A DNA stretch of 64,000 nucleotides from JAWCLZ01 sp038850275 (GTDB taxonomy: Archaea; Halobacteriota; JAWCLZ01), in NCBI GenBank assembly GCA_038850275.1, contig JAWCLZ010000001.1, positions 1-64,000 of the forward strand, given 5' to 3'. Both the position numbers and the translations under genes were made by a program. Each line of letters opens with the position of its first letter. The first letter of the stretch is position 1. Positions 42,644-51,682 of the stretch are shown here, piece by piece. The notes under the pieces are model-generated. The model had not been told where the DNA came from, did not search any database, and saw only the letters and a program-made list of their open reading frames with translations.

Positions 42644-44749
42644 ATGCAGATGGAGGCAAAATACCTAGAAGGCTCAAGCGTAGCACTTTGGATGGAGTTC
42701 TTCAAGCGCTACTACTGGGATAAAGTTTTAAATCTAGCCTATGCTTACCCTGAGGAGAAATCATTAATTGTAGAGTATCCAGACATAGTTCGCTTCAGCT
42801 CAGATTTAGCAGATGAATTGATAGAAAGACCAAGTGAAGTGCTGAGGAGCGCTGAAGAAGCCCTTCGCTCAATAGATATACCTGATTATAAAAAACTCGA
42901 GCAAGCTCACGTTAGAATCATAAAACTTGAGAAAAAAACTCAAATTAGGCATCTGCGAAGCATGCATATTTCTAAGTTAATAGCAATTGAGGGCTTAGTT
43001 CGAAATGCAACTGAAGTTAGACCAAGAATTGTCGAAGCTGCATTCAAATGCATGCGCTGTGGCCACGTAACTAGAGTGCCTCAGCCAAGTACGAAGTTCA
43101 TGGAACCCTTGAGATGTGAAGATGAAAATTGCGACCGCAAAGGCCCTTTTGAGCTATTGCAAAATGAATCGAAGTTTATCGATGCTCAAAAACTAACTAT
43201 TCAAGAATCACCAGAGGATTTAAAAGGCGGCGAGCAGCCTCAAACACTAGTGGTGGACGTTGAAGATGATTTAGCAGGTAAAGTAACCCCTGGCAATCGC
43301 TTGATAGTAGTTGGCATATTACGTCAATATCAACGCACCACTAGCTCTGGCAAAACAACTTTTTATGATGTCTACCTAGAATGCAACTCAATAGAGTTAA
43401 TTGAGCAGGAATTCGAGGAGCTGGAAATCACTAAAGAGGAAGAAGAGGAAATTTATAGGCTCTCTCAAAAGCCAGATATTTATGAGAAGATAATTAAGTC
43501 AATCGCTCCCTCCATTTATGGGTATGAGGAAATCAAGGAAGCAATTGCGCTTCAACTAGTTTCAGGTGTTGAAAAATTTCTCCCTGATTCCTCTAGAATT
43601 AGAGGAGACATACATATAATCCTCATAGGCGACCCAGGCGTGGCTAAGTCTCAACTTCTACGCTATGTAGTAAACCTCGCTCCTCGAGGGATATATACCA
43701 GCGGCAAGAGTACAACTTCAGCTGGGTTGACTGCAACTGCAGTTAGAGATGAATTTGGAGATGGAAGATGGACACTTGAAGCAGGAGCGCTTGTACTTGC
43801 GGATAGAGGTATAGCTGCAGTTGATGAAATTGATAAAATGAGCCCTGAAGATAGAAGCGCGCTCCACGAAGCCATGGAGCAGCAAACAATAAGCGTTGCC
43901 AAAGCAGGGATAATGGCAACTTTGAAATCTCGATGTGCTTTACTCGCTGCTGCAAATCCAAAGGGAGGACGCTTTGATCCCTTTGAGCCAATTGCTAATC
44001 AAATCAATCTTCCACCAGCTCTTCTCTCGCGCTTTGATTTGATCTTTCCAATCTCAGATAAACCAAATGTTGATGTAGATTCCAAGATGGCTGATCATAT
44101 TTTAAAAGCACATTATGCAGGGGAATTAGCAGCCCATGCCAAGCGCAATCCTAGAAGCAATATAGCTAAAGAGGCTATTGAAAGCGCTATGCAGCCGATA
44201 AAGCCAGAGATAGAGCCTGAGCTGCTGCGCAAATATATAGCTGTTGCAAGGAGAATTATACCAATTTTAACAGATGAGGCTAGGGAAAGCTTGATAAACT
44301 TTTATCTAAGTCTAAGAAGGCAAGGAGAAGGATTGGATTCTCCAGTGCCTGTTACTGCTCGACAGCTAGAGGCTCTGGTTAGACTTGCAGAGGCAAGTGC
44401 TAGACTTAGGCTTAGCGATAAAATTACTACAGAAGATGCAATGCGAGTAATTCGAATAGTTGAGAATTGCTTGAATAAAGTAGCTCGTGATCCAGAAACT
44501 GGTAAATTCGATGTGGATATAATAGCTGTTGGCACCTCTAAGAGCCAGAGAGATAAAATTAAGATATTGAAGGATGTAATACGAGCATTAGAAAGAGAAT
44601 TCTCAGGGGCAGCCCCTAGGGAGGAGGTGATAAAGAGAACTGTGGAGGAGGGCATTGAGCGTGAGAAAGTAGAAGAACTTATAACAAAGCTAAAGCAGCT
44701 TGGCGATATCTATGAACCTGTGCCTGGGAAAACCATTAAGTTGACTTAG
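42644..44749 (+). CDS. mcm: Replicative helicase MCM
   Basis: 701 residues. The N-terminal domain has a zinc motif CMRCGHV ... CEDENC and an OB fold. The AAA+ core has Walker A GDPGVAKSQ, Walker B in RGIAAVDEIDKM, sensor 1 in LAAANPKGG and the arginine finger in LLSRFDLIFP. A winged helix closes the chain. It unwinds DNA at replication forks as a hexamer. The start is the ATG at 42644; the Met two codons later is also possible. Confidence 0.97.
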   Translation: MQMEAKYLEGSSVALWMEFFKRYYWDKVLNLAYAYPEEKSLIVEYPDIVRFSSDLADELIERPSEVLRSAEEALRSIDIPDYKKLEQAHVRIIKLEKKTQIRHLRSMHISKLIAIEGLVRNATEVRPRIVEAAFKCMRCGHVTRVPQPSTKFMEPLRCEDENCDRKGPFELLQNESKFIDAQKLTIQESPEDLKGGEQPQTLVVDVEDDLAGKVTPGNRLIVVGILRQYQRTTSSGKTTFYDVYLECNSIELIEQEFEELEITKEEEEEIYRLSQKPDIYEKIIKSIAPSIYGYEEIKEAIALQLVSGVEKFLPDSSRIRGDIHIILIGDPGVAKSQLLRYVVNLAPRGIYTSGKSTTSAGLTATAVRDEFGDGRWTLEAGALVLADRGIAAVDEIDKMSPEDRSALHEAMEQQTISVAKAGIMATLKSRCALLAAANPKGGRFDPFEPIANQINLPPALLSRFDLIFPISDKPNVDVDSKMADHILKAHYAGELAAHAKRNPRSNIAKEAIESAMQPIKPEIEPELLRKYIAVARRIIPILTDEARESLINFYLSLRRQGEGLDSPVPVTARQLEALVRLAEASARLRLSDKITTEDAMRVIRIVENCLNKVARDPETGKFDVDIIAVGTSKSQRDKIKILKDVIRALEREFSGAAPREEVIKRTVEEGIEREKVEELITKLKQLGDIYEPVPGKTIKLT

Positions 44750-44796
44750 CAAAGATTTTTATGCTTATTCTTCTTATTAGCAAGCGGTGTGAGTAA

Positions 44797-45276
44797 ATGA
44801 ATGGGGTGAATGAAACACTCTTAGCTAAATTATATAAGAAGTTTGGGGTGGAGGAAATAGAAGAAGAAAAAGAAAAGGAAATAGAAAAAGAAATAGAGGA
44901 ACGATTTAAGCAAATGCAAACCACGCTAGAAGAGCTTAAAATACAAGTTGCTAAAATGCAAGAGGAATTGAAAGCTGATCTGCTTGCAATTGATAAAAAA
45001 ATTGAAGAACTATTGAAATTGAAAATCGAAAAAGTTGAAAGCTTGCAGAAGCCAGAGGTAAAGTCAGAAGAAGAGCTTGAGGAGCGCTATGTGCTTTCTC
45101 CAAAAACAGGGGTAATTGAAAAAGTGAAGGCGAAGAAAGCTGATTATATAGAGGCCAAGCCAACTACTCTTAAGAAAGAAGAGAAACCCAAAGTGAAAAA
45201 GGACATCATTGAAGCAGAGGATAGCACTGTAGATGTAAAAGGCAATTTATTTAAGCGCTTGAAAGAGATCAAGTAA
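44797..45276 (+). CDS. Charged coiled-coil protein downstream of mcm
   Basis: 159 residues, not recognised. Residues about 15-90 are a continuous charged helix (FGVEEIEEEKEKEIEKEIEE; LEELKIQVAKMQEELKADLL), a coiled coil. The middle has YVLSPKTGVIEKVKAKKA, and the end has STVDVKGNLFKRLKEIK. No membrane segment or signal peptide. It stands between mcm and smc on the same strand with its own 47-base leader region; a chromosome-related role is only suggested by position. Confidence 0.5.
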   Translation: MNGVNETLLAKLYKKFGVEEIEEEKEKEIEKEIEERFKQMQTTLEELKIQVAKMQEELKADLLAIDKKIEELLKLKIEKVESLQKPEVKSEEELEERYVLSPKTGVIEKVKAKKADYIEAKPTTLKKEEKPKVKKDIIEAEDSTVDVKGNLFKRLKEIK

Positions 45277-45375
45277 TAAAATTTTAGCATCACTCTTTAG
45301 ATCCAGCAAATTATATTTAGACTTAGATTATATTTGCATACTTAGATATCCTCATAGTTTTGGATACGAAACTTT

Positions 45376-45383
45376 TTTAAATA
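45376..45383 (+). promoter_or_regulatory. TATA box of the smc operon
   Basis: TTTAAATA, preceded by TTT, lies 25 bases before the ATG at 45401. At the usual spacing the message would begin at about that ATG, which favours it over the GTG at 45422. Confidence 0.5.
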
Positions 45384-45400
45384 AATAGATCTATATTATT

Positions 45401-48400
45401 ATGAAGGTATGGGGATGGGCTGTGTATATTAAAGAGATAGTGCTGCAGAACTTTAAATCATTTGGCAAAAAAGTGACAATACCCTTTTTCGATGACTTCA
45501 CAGCTGTTTCAGGACCAAATGGCAGTGGGAAATCAAACATAATAGATAGCATTTTATTTGCCTTGGGCTTGAGTACTTCTAAGACAATGAGGGCTGAGAA
45601 ACTCACTGACTTAATATATAAAGATGGCAATGGAAAATCCCCTGATTTTGCAGAGGTCACAGTGAAGTTTGACAATCGCGATAGAGAACTGCCGATTAAT
45701 TCAGATGAAGTGGTGATCACAAGAAGAATAAAGCAAACTGAGAGTGGCTATTATAGCTATTTCTACTTAAACGATCGAGCCTGCAGTTTAAGTGAAATAC
45801 AAAATCAACTTGCAAAGGCAAGGATAACTCCAGATTGCTTTAATGTAATTCTACAAGGAGATGTAACGCGAATAATTGAAATGTCACCAATTGAGAGGCG
45901 TAGGATAATTGATGAAATCGCAGGTGTAGCTGAGTTTGATGAGAAAACCGATCAAGCCTATGATGAACTCAATATAGTTAGAGAAAGAATAGAGCGCGTT
46001 GATATCATACTCTCTGAAGTGGAAGCAAGGCTAAAGCAGCTTGAGGGAGAAAGAGCTCACGCTTTGAAATATCAAAAACTGCGGGAGGAAAAAAAGCGCT
46101 ATGAGGGTATGATTTTAATTTCAAAATTGAAAAGCACTGAGCAAGATCTAGAATCCACAATTTCTGAAATAAATTCGAAGCAAGCACGTGTAAATTCCTT
46201 GAAGGCTGAATTAGAAAAGAAGAAAGCGGTTTTATTGGAACTTGAATCAAAATTAAATGCGTTGAATGCTGAGGTCATTGCTAAAGGAGAAGGGGAGCAG
46301 ATTCAAATTAAAAGAGAAATAGAAGCTTTGCTCAGCGAGCAAGCGAGATGTAAAAATGCAATTGAATTTTCACAAAATGAAATTCAAGAGCTTGAAGATC
46401 AAAGGAAGAGAATTTTTTTTGAAATAGATAAGGCTCAAAATAGAATTAGAGAAATTGAGAATAAAATAGCAGAGGAGGAAATTCGAAGAAAGAGCGTACT
46501 CCTAGAACTTGAGGATAAGTATAGAAAGCTCGAGCTAGTTAATCAAAAAATAACTCAAGTGGATGAAGAATATGTTGGGGTGAGAAATTCATTATTTGAA
46601 TTAAGAGCTAAACTTGAGAATGTTAAAGCTGATAAAAATGAGTTTTTAAGATTAAAAGATCGATTGCTTGATTCACTTAGGAGGAAAAACTCAGAGATCA
46701 ATAACCGCGAGCAAGCAATAAGTGAAGCAAAAAAGCAACTCGATGAGATTGAAATAGAACTTGGAAATTTAGAAAGAGAATTGAAGAAACTAGAGGAGCA
46801 AAAGAATGAGATCGAGCTAGAAGAGAGAGATTTAGAAGTCATAGTTGAGAAAGCCAAGCGTGAATTGAATGAAATTGAACAAAAACTTCGAGCACTGCAA
46901 CAGGAATATGCGAAAGCTGAGGCAATGGTAAAAATAGCTGAGGAAATGAGCAAATACTCCCCAGGGGTCGAATTAATCCTTCAAGCTAAGAAACAAAAGG
47001 AATTGCCAGGGATCTATGGCACTATAGCTGAGCTGGGGAAAGTAGATAGCAAATATGCAATTGCCCTCGAAATTGCCGCTGGAGTTAGAATGCAGTGTAT
47101 AGTTACTGAAACCGATGAAGATGCAGCTAGAGCAATTGAATATTTAAAGAAGCGAGACCAAGGTAGAGTTACATTTTTGCCCTTGAATAAAATGCAGCCA
47201 AAGCCATATTTAAAGGAACTCCCAGCTATAGATGGCATAATTGATTATGCAATCAATTTAATTTCCTACGACCCTAAATTTGATGCTGCATTTTGGTATG
47301 TATTCAGCGATACAATCATAGTTGCAAATCTCGACATAGCTAGGAAGTTAATTGGCAAATATAGAATGGCAACATTAGAGGGGGAATTAATAGAGAAAGC
47401 AGGTGCAATTACAGGTGGCTCAGTAAAATCTAGATTCAAATTTGCAGTTTATGAAGAAGAAAAGCTCAAACTCATCGCCGAGGAAATTGCAGTTCAAGAG
47501 GCAAAGCAGATGGCTGCAGCTAGGAAATTTGAATCAATACAAGCTTCCAAAGCTGCATTGCAGAGGGAAAAACAAGTAACTTCTATGGAGATGGAAAAAC
47601 TTAGGCTACAGCAAATTGAACTCAGCGAGAAAAAACAAAAACTTGTTTCAAGCTTGCAAATTCAAACATCAGAGATAGATAACCTTGAGAGAGAGAAAAA
47701 GAACCTTGGAATTGAAATTGCAGAGGTTGACAGGAAGATTCAAATCAAAGAAGAAGAGGCAAGCAATCTTTCTAAGGAAATAGAGAAACTTGAAAAACAG
47801 CTACAATCAAGTGAAATACCCTCACTTGCTAGAGAAGCTGATCGACTTGAAAATGAGATAAGGAGATTTGAAGCGAGGATTAATGAGATTCAAGCCAACA
47901 TTGGATCGCTCAACTTGGAGAATAAATTCATTCAATCTAGAATAGAGGAATTGAGGGAGAGGGCTAGAGAGATCGAAGTAAAGAGGAGAGAGCTTGAGGG
48001 GAGAATAGCTATTAATGAAAAAATAATCGAAGAATTAAAAGCGAAACTTGAGGAAAAGCGCAGGAGAGAGCGAGACCTAGAGTGTGAATTAATGGAATTG
48101 AAGAATGATAGAGAAATGCTATTAAAAGAAATAGTTTCAAAGCGCAGTGATTTAGATTCAATTCAACGCGAGTTAGATAGAATTGAAAGTTGGATAAAAA
48201 TGCTCGAGGTTGCAAAAGCAGAGTTATGTAAAAAAATTGAGCAGATGAAAATGGAAATTCAGGAAAGTGGTGTGGAAACCCTTGAAGTAGTTCTCTCAAT
48301 TGAAGAAATAAATGCTAAAATTGCAATGCTTGAAAAAGAGATGCTTGCAATGGAGCCAGTTAACATGCGAGCCATAGCTGAATATGAAGAAGTCCTTAGA

Positions 48401-48952
48401 AGGCAACAGGAACTCATCGATAAAAGAAATACACTATCTCGAGAGCGAGCTGCGATTATTGATAGAATTGAGCAATATCGCTTGCTCAAGAAGCAAACTT
48501 TCATGGTCACTTTCGAGGGAATCAATCTCAACTTCAAGGATATCTTCAAAGAACTATGCGATGGAAAGGGAGAGCTATTGCTTGAGAACCCAGATAGTCC
48601 ATTCGAAGGAGGACTTTCGATAGTTGCCCACCCTCGAGATAGACCAGCTCAAAGACTAGAAGCACTGTCAGGTGGGGAGAAAAGTATAACTGCATTAGCA
48701 TTTATCTTTGCAATTCAACGCTATAAACCTGCGCCTTTCTATGTTTTTGATGAAATAGATATGTTTCTAGATGGAGTGAATGCAGAGAGAGTTGCAAGAA
48801 TGATTAAAAAAGCCTCGGAGAAAGCACAATTCATAGTGGTAACTTTGAGAAAGCCAATGATTGAAAGCGCTGCTTATACCATAGGCGTTACCATGCAGCA
48901 TAATAACATCTCAACCATCACTGGAGTGAGGCTGAATCAAAGTGCTGCTTGA
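45401..48952 (+). CDS. smc: SMC chromosome condensation ATPase
   Basis: 1183 residues. Walker A (GPNGSGKSNIIDSILFALGL) is at residues about 39-58; two long coiled coils flank a hinge (about residues 510-670, with ELPGIYGTIAEL and TGGSVKSRF); the C-terminal signature LSGGEKSITALAFIFAI and Walker B FYVFDEIDMFLDG complete the ATPase head. It forms a dimer that organises chromosomes with ScpA and ScpB. The ATG at 45401 fits the TATA box, but the family consensus would start at the GTG at 45422 (VYIKEIVLQNFKSFG). It overlaps scpA by 11 bases. Confidence 0.97.
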   Translation: MKVWGWAVYIKEIVLQNFKSFGKKVTIPFFDDFTAVSGPNGSGKSNIIDSILFALGLSTSKTMRAEKLTDLIYKDGNGKSPDFAEVTVKFDNRDRELPINSDEVVITRRIKQTESGYYSYFYLNDRACSLSEIQNQLAKARITPDCFNVILQGDVTRIIEMSPIERRRIIDEIAGVAEFDEKTDQAYDELNIVRERIERVDIILSEVEARLKQLEGERAHALKYQKLREEKKRYEGMILISKLKSTEQDLESTISEINSKQARVNSLKAELEKKKAVLLELESKLNALNAEVIAKGEGEQIQIKREIEALLSEQARCKNAIEFSQNEIQELEDQRKRIFFEIDKAQNRIREIENKIAEEEIRRKSVLLELEDKYRKLELVNQKITQVDEEYVGVRNSLFELRAKLENVKADKNEFLRLKDRLLDSLRRKNSEINNREQAISEAKKQLDEIEIELGNLERELKKLEEQKNEIELEERDLEVIVEKAKRELNEIEQKLRALQQEYAKAEAMVKIAEEMSKYSPGVELILQAKKQKELPGIYGTIAELGKVDSKYAIALEIAAGVRMQCIVTETDEDAARAIEYLKKRDQGRVTFLPLNKMQPKPYLKELPAIDGIIDYAINLISYDPKFDAAFWYVFSDTIIVANLDIARKLIGKYRMATLEGELIEKAGAITGGSVKSRFKFAVYEEEKLKLIAEEIAVQEAKQMAAARKFESIQASKAALQREKQVTSMEMEKLRLQQIELSEKKQKLVSSLQIQTSEIDNLEREKKNLGIEIAEVDRKIQIKEEEASNLSKEIEKLEKQLQSSEIPSLAREADRLENEIRRFEARINEIQANIGSLNLENKFIQSRIEELRERAREIEVKRRELEGRIAINEKIIEELKAKLEEKRRRERDLECELMELKNDREMLLKEIVSKRSDLDSIQRELDRIESWIKMLEVAKAELCKKIEQMKMEIQESGVETLEVVLSIEEINAKIAMLEKEMLAMEPVNMRAIAEYEEVLRRQQELIDKRNTLSRERAAIIDRIEQYRLLKKQTFMVTFEGINLNFKDIFKELCDGKGELLLENPDSPFEGGLSIVAHPRDRPAQRLEALSGGEKSITALAFIFAIQRYKPAPFYVFDEIDMFLDGVNAERVARMIKKASEKAQFIVVTLRKPMIESAAYTIGVTMQHNNISTITGVRLNQSAA

Positions 48953-49664
48953 AGAACTTGAGGAACTTGAAAATAAAATTATAATTGAAGAGCCAATTGA
49001 AATATTGGTGAATCTAGCGAGGGAGGGAGAGATAGATCCTTGGAATATCGATATCATAGATGTTACAGATAAATTCTTAAAAAAACTCGAGGAGATGAAG
49101 AAACTAGACCTTCGCATAAGCGCGAGGACTTTGCTCTATGCAGCTATTTTACTTAGAATGAAGGCAGAAGCACTCTTCCAGAGAAATGAACCTGAATTGA
49201 TAAGCCCTGAAACTACAGGGGAAGCAATAGATTGTAGCCAAGATTATAGCCAAGGGCAGCTAATATTATTGAAACCTGCAATCAGGCGGAGGGCCAAGCG
49301 CCCAGTTACCCTTTTAGAGTTAATCGAGGAATTGAAGGAAGCTATAGATAGAAGGGATAAAAGCGAGCTGCGTAGAAAACGCAAGCTCGAAGTAGAGAGG
49401 ACACCAGATACAGAAGAAGTAATCGCAGTTGCACATGATGAAGACCTAGAGCAAAGAATTTCATATCTAACTCAACTATTGCAGCAAAAATTCAAAGAAC
49501 AACCTCAAGTGGAATTCTCTCAATTGCTCAAGGAAAAAACACCCTCAGGAATTGTAAATACATATATACCTTTATTATTCATGGCAGCGCGGAAGCAAAT
49601 TTGGCTAGAGCAGGCAGTGCTGTATGAAGAGCTATATATTAAGAGGGGGGAGCTTGCTGAGTGA
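48942..49664 (+). CDS. scpA: Condensin kleisin subunit ScpA
   Basis: 240 residues from a GTG inside the end of smc. It has IEILVNLAREGEIDPWNIDI near the start and ISARTLLYAAILLRMKAEAL, the ScpA/Rec8-type segments, and a C-terminal winged helix (FLLFMAARKQIW-like: YIPLLFMAARKQIWLEQAVL). It links the SMC heads into a ring. The gene ends in a stretch that is duplicated just downstream, where it supplies the scpB ribosome-binding site. Confidence 0.9.
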   Translation: MLLEELEELENKIIIEEPIEILVNLAREGEIDPWNIDIIDVTDKFLKKLEEMKKLDLRISARTLLYAAILLRMKAEALFQRNEPELISPETTGEAIDCSQDYSQGQLILLKPAIRRRAKRPVTLLELIEELKEAIDRRDKSELRRKRKLEVERTPDTEEVIAVAHDEDLEQRISYLTQLLQQKFKEQPQVEFSQLLKEKTPSGIVNTYIPLLFMAARKQIWLEQAVLYEELYIKRGELAE

Positions 49665-49696
49665 TATACTGAATGATATATTAAGAGGGGGAGCTT
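49634..49696 (+). repeat. Direct repeat at the scpA-scpB junction
   Basis: ATATATTAAGAGG followed by GGGGAGCTT is present at 49634-49655 and again, with one G fewer, at 49676-49696. The first copy encodes the end of ScpA; the second ends at the TTG of scpB and gives it a G-rich ribosome-binding site. This is a local duplication of about 42 bases. Confidence 0.75.
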
Positions 49697-50269
49697 TTGA
49701 TCGAAAAAAGCATAGCGCTATGTGAAAAAAGCATAGTGGATGAAAAAAGCATACTAGAAGCAGCATTGTTTGCAAGTGGAGCGCCTTTAAGCCTATTGGA
49801 AATAGCAAGGGTTTTAAATACCACGCAGGAAAGAGCGAGAGAGGTTATAGTTAAGCTTAAAGAGGAATATGAACAGAGAAATTCAGCTTTAGAGATCTTA
49901 GAATTAGAGGGAAAATATGTTTTACAGCTTAAAGCTGAATACTCTGAATTAGTGAGCCAACTAGCGCCACGGGAGATCTCAACTCCAGTGCTTCGCACTT
50001 TATCTATAATTGCTTATTTTCAGCCCATCACGCAGTCTAAGGTTGTGCAAATAAGAGGGAATAAAGCCTATGAACACATAAAGGAACTTTTAGAAAGAGG
50101 TCTCGTTGCAAGTGAGAAACTCGGTAGAACCAAGCTCTTGAGAACCACTCCTGGATTTGCTGAATACTTTGGTTTGAGAAAGAATGATATGGAGAGTATA
50201 AAAAGCAAGATCGAGCAAATAGCTGAGGAAAACCAAGTGAGTTTAAAAAACTGGCTAAGGGAAAAATAA
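49697..50269 (+). CDS. scpB: Condensin subunit ScpB
   Basis: 190 residues from a TTG at 49697 after GAGGGGGAG. Two winged helices: ILEAALFASGAPLSLLEIAR and TPVLRTLSIIAYFQPITQSK, with GRTKLLRTTPGFAEYFGL near the end, as in ScpB. The N-terminus has three copies of EKSI, each from an identical 12-base unit (GAAAAAAGCATA at 49703, 49724 and 49742), which adds about 17 residues before the usual domain start. It dimerises on ScpA. Confidence 0.9.
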   Translation: MIEKSIALCEKSIVDEKSILEAALFASGAPLSLLEIARVLNTTQERAREVIVKLKEEYEQRNSALEILELEGKYVLQLKAEYSELVSQLAPREISTPVLRTLSIIAYFQPITQSKVVQIRGNKAYEHIKELLERGLVASEKLGRTKLLRTTPGFAEYFGLRKNDMESIKSKIEQIAEENQVSLKNWLREK

Positions 50270-50360
50270 GGTGAAATGGAAAAGACAAAAAGAAAAATAA
50301 CAAAATTGAAAAATAAGAAGAAGGAAAAAAATTTTGAAAGAATTATAAAGTGAATTCAAA

Positions 50361-50465
50361 TTACTTCTTTTCCTCAGCCTTCTTCTCCTCAGCCTTCTTC
50401 TCCTCAGCCTTCTTTTCCTTCTTCTTCTTGGCCAAGAGGACCACCCCTGTGCAGAAACTGCACAT
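50361..50465 (-). CDS. Possible Lys/Glu-rich microprotein
   Basis: 34 residues from the ATG at 50465. It starts MCSFCTGVVLLA, with one CxxC pair, then a tail of KK and KKAEE repeated three times from near-identical 15-base units. The frame stays open further upstream, to 50663, but that part is antisense to the potD start and is probably not translated. The low-complexity tail makes this a weak call: it could be real, a ribosomal-protein fragment or chance. Confidence 0.3.
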   Translation of the reverse strand: MCSFCTGVVLLAKKKKEKKAEEKKAEEKKAEEKK

Positions 50466-50553
50466 GAAAAAGTTGCAAGTTATTAGAAGATAAAATTTGC
50501 GCTTGGGAAAAAATTTAAGAAGGTGGAGTAATTTAAAATATGAGGTAATCTTA

Positions 50554-51666
50554 ATGATTTTGGAGGAAAAAACTTTAACTCGAAGAGAGTTTCTAAAGCT
50601 AGCTGCGAGTGCAAGTTTAAGCATTGCCTTAGCAGGCTGCTTAGCACCTGCGCCCGCGCCCACGCCTACACCTACGCCTGAGGAGAAGCTCTCTGATACT
50701 TTAAATGTTTACAACTGGTCTGATTACATAGCTGAGGATACTATTTCAAATTTTGAGAAAGAATTCGGGGTAAAGGTGATCTATGATACCTATGCCAGTA
50801 ATGAAGAATTACTCGCGAAAATAAAAGCAGGTGCAGTTGGGTATGATGTGATCTTCCCCTCAGATTACATGGTTAAAACAATGATCAATTTAGACCTCTT
50901 AGCTCCATTGAATATGAAGAATATTCCTAATTTTGAAAACATTTCTGAGAAGTTCAAAAACCCGCCCTATGATATTGGACTGCCGAATAAAAGATATGCC
51001 ATTCCTTATCTCTGGGGAACAACTGGCATTGGATATAACTCAGCGAAGATTGAGGAGGAAATAACAGGTTGGGAAGATTCGCTTTGGAATCCAAAATATA
51101 AAGGACTCATGACCATGCTCGATGATATGAGGGAAACCATTGGCGCAGCTTTGAAATTGCTTGGATATAGCGTGAATACAACCAATGATGCTGAGCTAGA
51201 GCAAGCGAAGCAAAAATTGCTTGAACAAAAACCCCTCCTCAAGACTTACACCTCAACTGAGCATAAGAGATATTTGGTAACAGGTGAGATATGGATTGCC
51301 CATATCTTCAGCGGGGATTTGAAAATAGCTCAACAGGATAATCCAGATTTACAATATGTCATACCAATCGAAGGCGGCACTGTTTGGGCGGATAATATGT
51401 GTATTCCTAAAAATGCTCCTCATAAATATACAGCTGAGGTTTTCATTAACTATTTACTCCGCCCTAATGTTATAGCTGAGATAGCAAACACTGTATATCA
51501 AGCTTGTCCAAATGAAGCTGCTAAGCCATATATAAAGCCAGAGTTATTGGAGGATAAAAGTGTATATCCACCTGAAGAAGTGCTTCAAAAGCTAGAGTTC
51601 ATCGAGGACGTTGGCGCTGCAACTGAGAAATATGATCGCATCTGGACGGAGTTAAAAGTTGCATAG
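50554..51666 (+). CDS. potD: Spermidine/putrescine-binding lipoprotein
   Basis: 370 residues from the ATG at 50554, chosen because the signal then starts at the N-terminus. Twin arginines at 10-11 (TRREFLKL) precede a lipobox LAGC with Cys29, so it is a Tat-exported lipoprotein, followed by a Pro/Thr linker. The mature domain has NVYNWSDYIAEDTISNFEKE and SNEELLAKIKAGAVGYDVIF, and ATEKYDRIWTELKVA at the end, as in PotD/PotF. It captures polyamine outside the membrane and feeds PotABC. Confidence 0.9.
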   Translation: MILEEKTLTRREFLKLAASASLSIALAGCLAPAPAPTPTPTPEEKLSDTLNVYNWSDYIAEDTISNFEKEFGVKVIYDTYASNEELLAKIKAGAVGYDVIFPSDYMVKTMINLDLLAPLNMKNIPNFENISEKFKNPPYDIGLPNKRYAIPYLWGTTGIGYNSAKIEEEITGWEDSLWNPKYKGLMTMLDDMRETIGAALKLLGYSVNTTNDAELEQAKQKLLEQKPLLKTYTSTEHKRYLVTGEIWIAHIFSGDLKIAQQDNPDLQYVIPIEGGTVWADNMCIPKNAPHKYTAEVFINYLLRPNVIAEIANTVYQACPNEAAKPYIKPELLEDKSVYPPEEVLQKLEFIEDVGAATEKYDRIWTELKVA

Positions 51667-51682
51667 GAGGTTGAGATGAAAT

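Noticed and set aside
43663..43991. Minus-strand ORFs opposite the mcm ATPase core
   Set aside because: They mirror the Walker motif region of mcm and have no independent support.
45276..45400. A small RNA between the coiled-coil gene and smc
   Set aside because: There is some repetition (TATATTTAGACTTAG-like) and a five-base inverted repeat, but no convincing stem or family resemblance; the region is explained by the smc promoter.
46555..46953. Ser-rich minus-strand ORF opposite smc
   Set aside because: It is the antisense of the Glu/Lys-rich coiled coil of smc.
50466..50663. N-terminal extension of the Lys-rich microprotein
   Set aside because: It overlaps the potD signal-coding region on the other strand and has no protein-like features.
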